Shown piece after piece: positions 50,611 through 53,607 of a stretch of 53,607 nt of DNA. The translations under genes and the position numbers were made by a program. The notes below the pieces were generated by a model. It did not search any database and was not told the origin of the DNA. It saw only the letters and a program-made list of their open reading frames with translations. This DNA is from Zwartia hollandica. Lineage in GTDB: Bacteria > Pseudomonadota > Gammaproteobacteria > Burkholderiales > Burkholderiaceae_B. Location: the NCBI RefSeq assembly GCF_019923725.1, contig NZ_JAHXRI010000007.1:498634-552240 (forward strand), given 5' to 3'. Every line of letters begins with the position of its first letter. Within the stretch, counting starts at the first letter, position 1.

Positions 50611-51840
50611 TTGTACAACCCTAGTATTGCCGCGAATGTCCGTAGACTTTCCGTCTGTCTGATTGTCATATGTCAGATAGCAGCGATGGCCTTATGGTTC
50701 TCTGCTTCCGCTGCGGTGCCGAGCCTGTTAGACGCAGAGCAGATTTCGGTCAATGCCGCTGCGGCCCTGACCTCTGCTGTTCAACTTGGCTTTGTCGCGG
50801 GGACTCTAACCAGCGCCCTATTTGGCCTGGCCGACCGCTTTGACTCCCGCACAATTTTCTCTGCTGCCGCAGTACTCGGCGCAATGTTAAATGGAGCGTT
50901 GCTAGCCTATGGCCTGGATCATCCGACTGCCCCTGTTTTAAGGTTTGCCACGGGTGTCTGCATGGCGGGTATCTATCCGGTCGGCATGAAACTCGCTGCT
51001 GGTTGGGCCGCAGGAAACATGGGCCTACTGATGGGCTCTTTGGTTGGAGCGGTAACGCTAGGCTCTGCCATGCCTCACCTTTTTTATGCCTTTGCAAGTG
51101 TGAGCTGGCAAGTTCCAGTTTCTCTGGCTAGCGGTTGTGCGCTCATTGCTGCAATCTCTATTCACTTCGTGCAACTTGGACCTAAACATGCCAAGTCAAC
51201 CACATTTCACTGGTCGGATCTCAAGTCCCTCCTGCATAACAAGCCAATTCTCCTCGCACAAGGAGGTTACCTCGGTCACATGTGGGAGCTCTATGCCATG
51301 TGGGCGTGGCTAGGCAGCTTTCTTGTCTGGGCACTCCCTGCCTCTGGTATGCAAGTGGAACTCGGTCAATCTTCAATATCACTCATTACATTTCTGGTCA
51401 TGGCTGCTGGAGCCCTTGGCTGCCTACTTGCAGGTCTGCTTGCCGATCGTTTTGGCCGTACCCTAACAACTATTGGTGCGCTTTTGCTGAGCGGCGGCTG
51501 CGCACTCCTCATTGGATTTTCTGTAGAACTTGGTCCGACAGTGGTGCTCGTCATTGCGGCGATATGGGGGATGACCGTTGTCGCCGATTCGGCACAATTT
51601 TCAGCGGCGACGGCCGAGCTTGCTGACCCGCGCTTGATAGGAACTGTCTTGACCATACAAACGAGTTTGGGCTTTCTTCTTACTGCCGGGTCAATCTGGT
51701 TTATCGGACAAGCAGCCGAATTAGTTGGCTGGCGCTACGCCTTTATCGTGCTCGCGATCGGTCCCTTGTTAGGCGCACTCAGCATGCTGACGCTACGACG
51801 ACAACCCGAGGCCACCAAAATGGCGGGCGGGCGGCGTTAG
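50611..51840 (+). CDS. MFS transporter
   Basis: This 409-residue protein has about 12 hydrophobic helices. Loop motifs of the major facilitator superfamily are in the right places: GLADRFDSRTIF after helix 2 and GLLADRFGRTLTTIG after helix 8. The start MALWFSASAAVP resembles the nitrate/nitrite and cyanate-porter branch. The start codon is TTG at 50611, with only a weak ribosome site (AAAG), so a later start is possible. It precedes the M81 peptidase gene by 45 bp and probably shares its transcript, suggesting uptake of a peptide-like or amide substrate. Confidence 0.82.
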   Translation: MYNPSIAANVRRLSVCLIVICQIAAMALWFSASAAVPSLLDAEQISVNAAAALTSAVQLGFVAGTLTSALFGLADRFDSRTIFSAAAVLGAMLNGALLAYGLDHPTAPVLRFATGVCMAGIYPVGMKLAAGWAAGNMGLLMGSLVGAVTLGSAMPHLFYAFASVSWQVPVSLASGCALIAAISIHFVQLGPKHAKSTTFHWSDLKSLLHNKPILLAQGGYLGHMWELYAMWAWLGSFLVWALPASGMQVELGQSSISLITFLVMAAGALGCLLAGLLADRFGRTLTTIGALLLSGGCALLIGFSVELGPTVVLVIAAIWGMTVVADSAQFSAATAELADPRLIGTVLTIQTSLGFLLTAGSIWFIGQAAELVGWRYAFIVLAIGPLLGALSMLTLRRQPEATKMAGGRR

Positions 51841-51885
51841 AATTTAACATCACCATCACTTAAGCAGCCCAATGGGAGCGCAATA

Positions 51886-53373
51886 TTGAAGATCTACGTC
51901 GCCGGTTATCAGCATGAAACGAATACCTTCGCTCCAACCAAAGCGGACTGGGCCGCTTTTAATCGTGGAGAATCCTTCCCGGCCTTCATAAAAGGCCAAC
52001 CGATGCTAGATAGTTTGCGCGATGTGAATATTCCGATTGCTGGCTTTATGGAAGTGGCACGGCTCGAAAGATGGCAACTATTACCTGGCTCCTGGTGCGG
52101 CGCGATCCCCTCTGCACATGTCACACGAGATGCATTTGAGCGTATTAGCGATTCGATTTTGACCGATATCCGTGTAGGCGGGTTTGATGTTGTCTATCTT
52201 GATCTACACGGCGCGGCAGTCGCTGAGCACCTTGATGATACCGAGGGTGAACTCATTGCACGCATACGAGCGATTGTCGGACCAAATCTTCCCATTGTTG
52301 CAAGCTTAGATCTACACGCAAACGTGACACATCGTATGTTGGCGCAAGCCGATGCCCTCGCCTCTTATCGCACCTATCCGCATGTCGACATGGCGAAGAC
52401 AGGTGAACTCGCCGCAAAGCTTTTAAAGCGACGCCTACAGCGCGGTAAAAAAGAGTCGCTCGCTTACCGTCGGTTGCCCTATCTGATTCCCCTCAATGCG
52501 CAAAGCACTTGGCTTGAACCTGCAAAATCCCGCTACGCGGAGCTCGCTGATCTCGACCGTGAATTCGACACAGTTCTGAGTTTCTGCATGGCGTTTCCCG
52601 CTTCAGACATTGAAGAGTGCGCTCCGATGGTTTGGGGATATGGAGATAGAGCCGAAGCAGCAGTTCAGCGGCTATACAAAAACGTAAGCGAACCCACCCA
52701 ATGGGCTTTGGAAATGCTCTCCGCGCGCGATGCAGTCGAACGGGCTTGTTTACTCGGTGAGACAAATGAAAAACCCGTGGTGATCGCAGATACTCAAGAT
52801 AATCCCGGTGCAGGTGGCGACAGTAATACGACCGGTTTGTTACGCGCTTTACTTGAAAAAGGTGCCGGCAAAAGATTACCCGGTAAAGTGGCGCTCGGCC
52901 TACTTTTCGATAGCGCTACAGCAACCATGGCCCACGAAGCAGGCTTAGGCGCCACCATCACGACAGCAATTGGTACAGCGGTGCCAACCTTTACCGGACA
53001 ACCCAGCGACCCACCGGTGCAGGGTAGCTTTAAAGTCAAAGCGCTCTCGGACGGAAAAGTCACGCTCAAGGGTCCGATGATGACAGGCTCGACCATCGCG
53101 CTAGGGCCCTGCGCCTTGTTAGAAATTGAAGGCGTACTGGTAGCAGTCGCAAGCGGCAAAAAGCAACTGCTAGATCGTGAGCTCTTCAGAATGCTGGGCG
53201 TGCACCCCGAAACAATGAAGGTGCTAGTCGTGAAGAGCTCAAATCATTTTCGGGCAGATTTCACACCGATCGCATCGCATATTCTGGTGGCCAAGGCGGC
53301 TGGGCCCATGGCTGCAGACCCTGCTGATCTGCCCTGGACCAAGCTTGCCAAAACGACTCGAACTCGGCCATAA
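51886..53373 (+). CDS. M81 family metallopeptidase (MlrC-like)
   Basis: This 495-residue protein matches the MlrC/M81 family, named for an enzyme of microcystin breakdown in sphingomonads. N-terminal blocks are VAGYQHETNTFAPTKADW, YLDLHGAAVAEHLDDTEGE and ASLDLHANVTHRM, in which conserved His and Asp residues should bind a metal; GGDSNTTGLLRAL is in the C-terminal MlrC domain. Many betaproteobacteria have this gene without any link to microcystin, so an amidohydrolase role on small peptides or similar amides is more likely. The start is TTG at 51886, with GGGAG about nine bases before. It forms a pair with the MFS gene upstream. Confidence 0.85.
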   Translation: MKIYVAGYQHETNTFAPTKADWAAFNRGESFPAFIKGQPMLDSLRDVNIPIAGFMEVARLERWQLLPGSWCGAIPSAHVTRDAFERISDSILTDIRVGGFDVVYLDLHGAAVAEHLDDTEGELIARIRAIVGPNLPIVASLDLHANVTHRMLAQADALASYRTYPHVDMAKTGELAAKLLKRRLQRGKKESLAYRRLPYLIPLNAQSTWLEPAKSRYAELADLDREFDTVLSFCMAFPASDIEECAPMVWGYGDRAEAAVQRLYKNVSEPTQWALEMLSARDAVERACLLGETNEKPVVIADTQDNPGAGGDSNTTGLLRALLEKGAGKRLPGKVALGLLFDSATATMAHEAGLGATITTAIGTAVPTFTGQPSDPPVQGSFKVKALSDGKVTLKGPMMTGSTIALGPCALLEIEGVLVAVASGKKQLLDRELFRMLGVHPETMKVLVVKSSNHFRADFTPIASHILVAKAAGPMAADPADLPWTKLAKTTRTRP

Positions 53374-53401
53374 AGTACTCAGAGACCAAACGTCATCACT
53401 A

Positions 53402-53607
53402 TTAAAACGACCACTGCAACTGCGCCTGTAGCATTTGGCTAGTGGATTGACGTGCCAGAGTAGCGGAGTAGACGAGGTTGAAGCGGCTTGAGTCACCAAG
53501 GCTGGCACCGATACCGACTTCAACAATGGCTGCATCTCGAGCCATTGGTGCAGCACTTACGGTAAAGCCCGGGCCTGTGGCAAACGCCAAAGTTGTTGTC
53601 GGAGATA
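53402..53607 (-). CDS. C-terminus of an autotransporter beta-barrel protein (partial)
   Basis: The last 206 bp hold the end of a leftward gene that runs beyond the window. The visible residues (VSAAPMARDAAIVEVGIGAS, then FNLVYSATLARQSTSQM and the final LQAQLQWSF) match the last strands of an autotransporter barrel. The alternation and the terminal Trp-Ser-Phe fit the outer-membrane insertion signal recognised by the Bam complex. The passenger part is outside the window. It converges with the M81 gene, 28 bp apart. Confidence 0.75.
   Translation of the reverse strand, partial: SPTTTLAFATGPGFTVSAAPMARDAAIVEVGIGASLGDSSRFNLVYSATLARQSTSQMLQAQLQWSF

Overview
The window looks like chromosome of a betaproteobacterium of the order Burkholderiales, most likely near the Alcaligenaceae/Bordetella group. 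The main reason is the six stand-alone Bug/TctC-type periplasmic receptors. The MmgE/PrpD genes, TAXI and TRAP receptors, and a capsule locus of the Burkholderia wcb / Sinorhizobium rkp type agree with this. This is inference from gene content; no rRNA, tRNA or marker phylogeny is available here.

Region 1 (68-14302) is one end of a capsule locus. A 2518-residue reducing polyketide synthase (wcbR/rkpA type), an alpha-oxoamine synthase (wcbT/rkpG type) and a NusG/RfaH paralogue read rightward. They meet a leftward operon: acetyltransferase-like protein with glycan-associated repeats, KpsS-like Kdo transferase, short-chain reductase (wcbP/rkpH) and LtaS/OpgB-like membrane phosphotransferase (wcbQ/rkpI). 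Together they plausibly make and load an unusual, perhaps sphingoid-like, lipid anchor for a capsule.

Region 2 (14359-20179) holds a two-gene chromate transporter, a lytic transglycosylase, a Bug receptor with an MmgE/PrpD gene, and a secreted alpha/beta hydrolase. Region 3 (20185-23485) is accessory: a HigB/HigA-like toxin-antitoxin pair whose toxin frame is broken by one base, then two near-identical coiled-coil membrane protein genes, with their leader regions, flanking an amidohydrolase. The second copy has grown by exactly four 21-bp units.

Region 4 (23553-33996) is transport and metabolism: two membrane-anchored TAXI receptors, a beta-helix-like unknown, an aquaporin-family channel, fumarase C, a glutathione transferase, two Bug receptors and a branched-chain aminotransferase. 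A 22-bp perfect palindrome lies between the glutathione transferase and a Bug gene. Region 5 (34077-38373) is a tight operon of a VOC protein, DctP, a short-chain dehydrogenase, DctQ and DctM: a TRAP importer with catabolic enzymes.

Region 6 (38678-53607) has divergent Bug genes, AlkB, a frameshifted FAD amine-oxidase-like gene, a large class II lanthipeptide synthetase with a CCG zinc site but no visible precursor, a second PrpD/Bug pair, a periplasmic ClpP-like protein, a receptor-TRIC/UPF0126 fusion, an MFS exporter with an M81 peptidase, and the C-terminus of an autotransporter at the edge.

The most promising leads are the polyketide/oxoamine synthase/reductase capsule-anchor route, the orphan ProcM-like lanthipeptide synthetase, the duplicated coiled-coil cassette, and the receptor-channel fusion. 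Two single-base frameshifts (20899-20903 and 41698-41699) need read-level checking before either gene is called dead.
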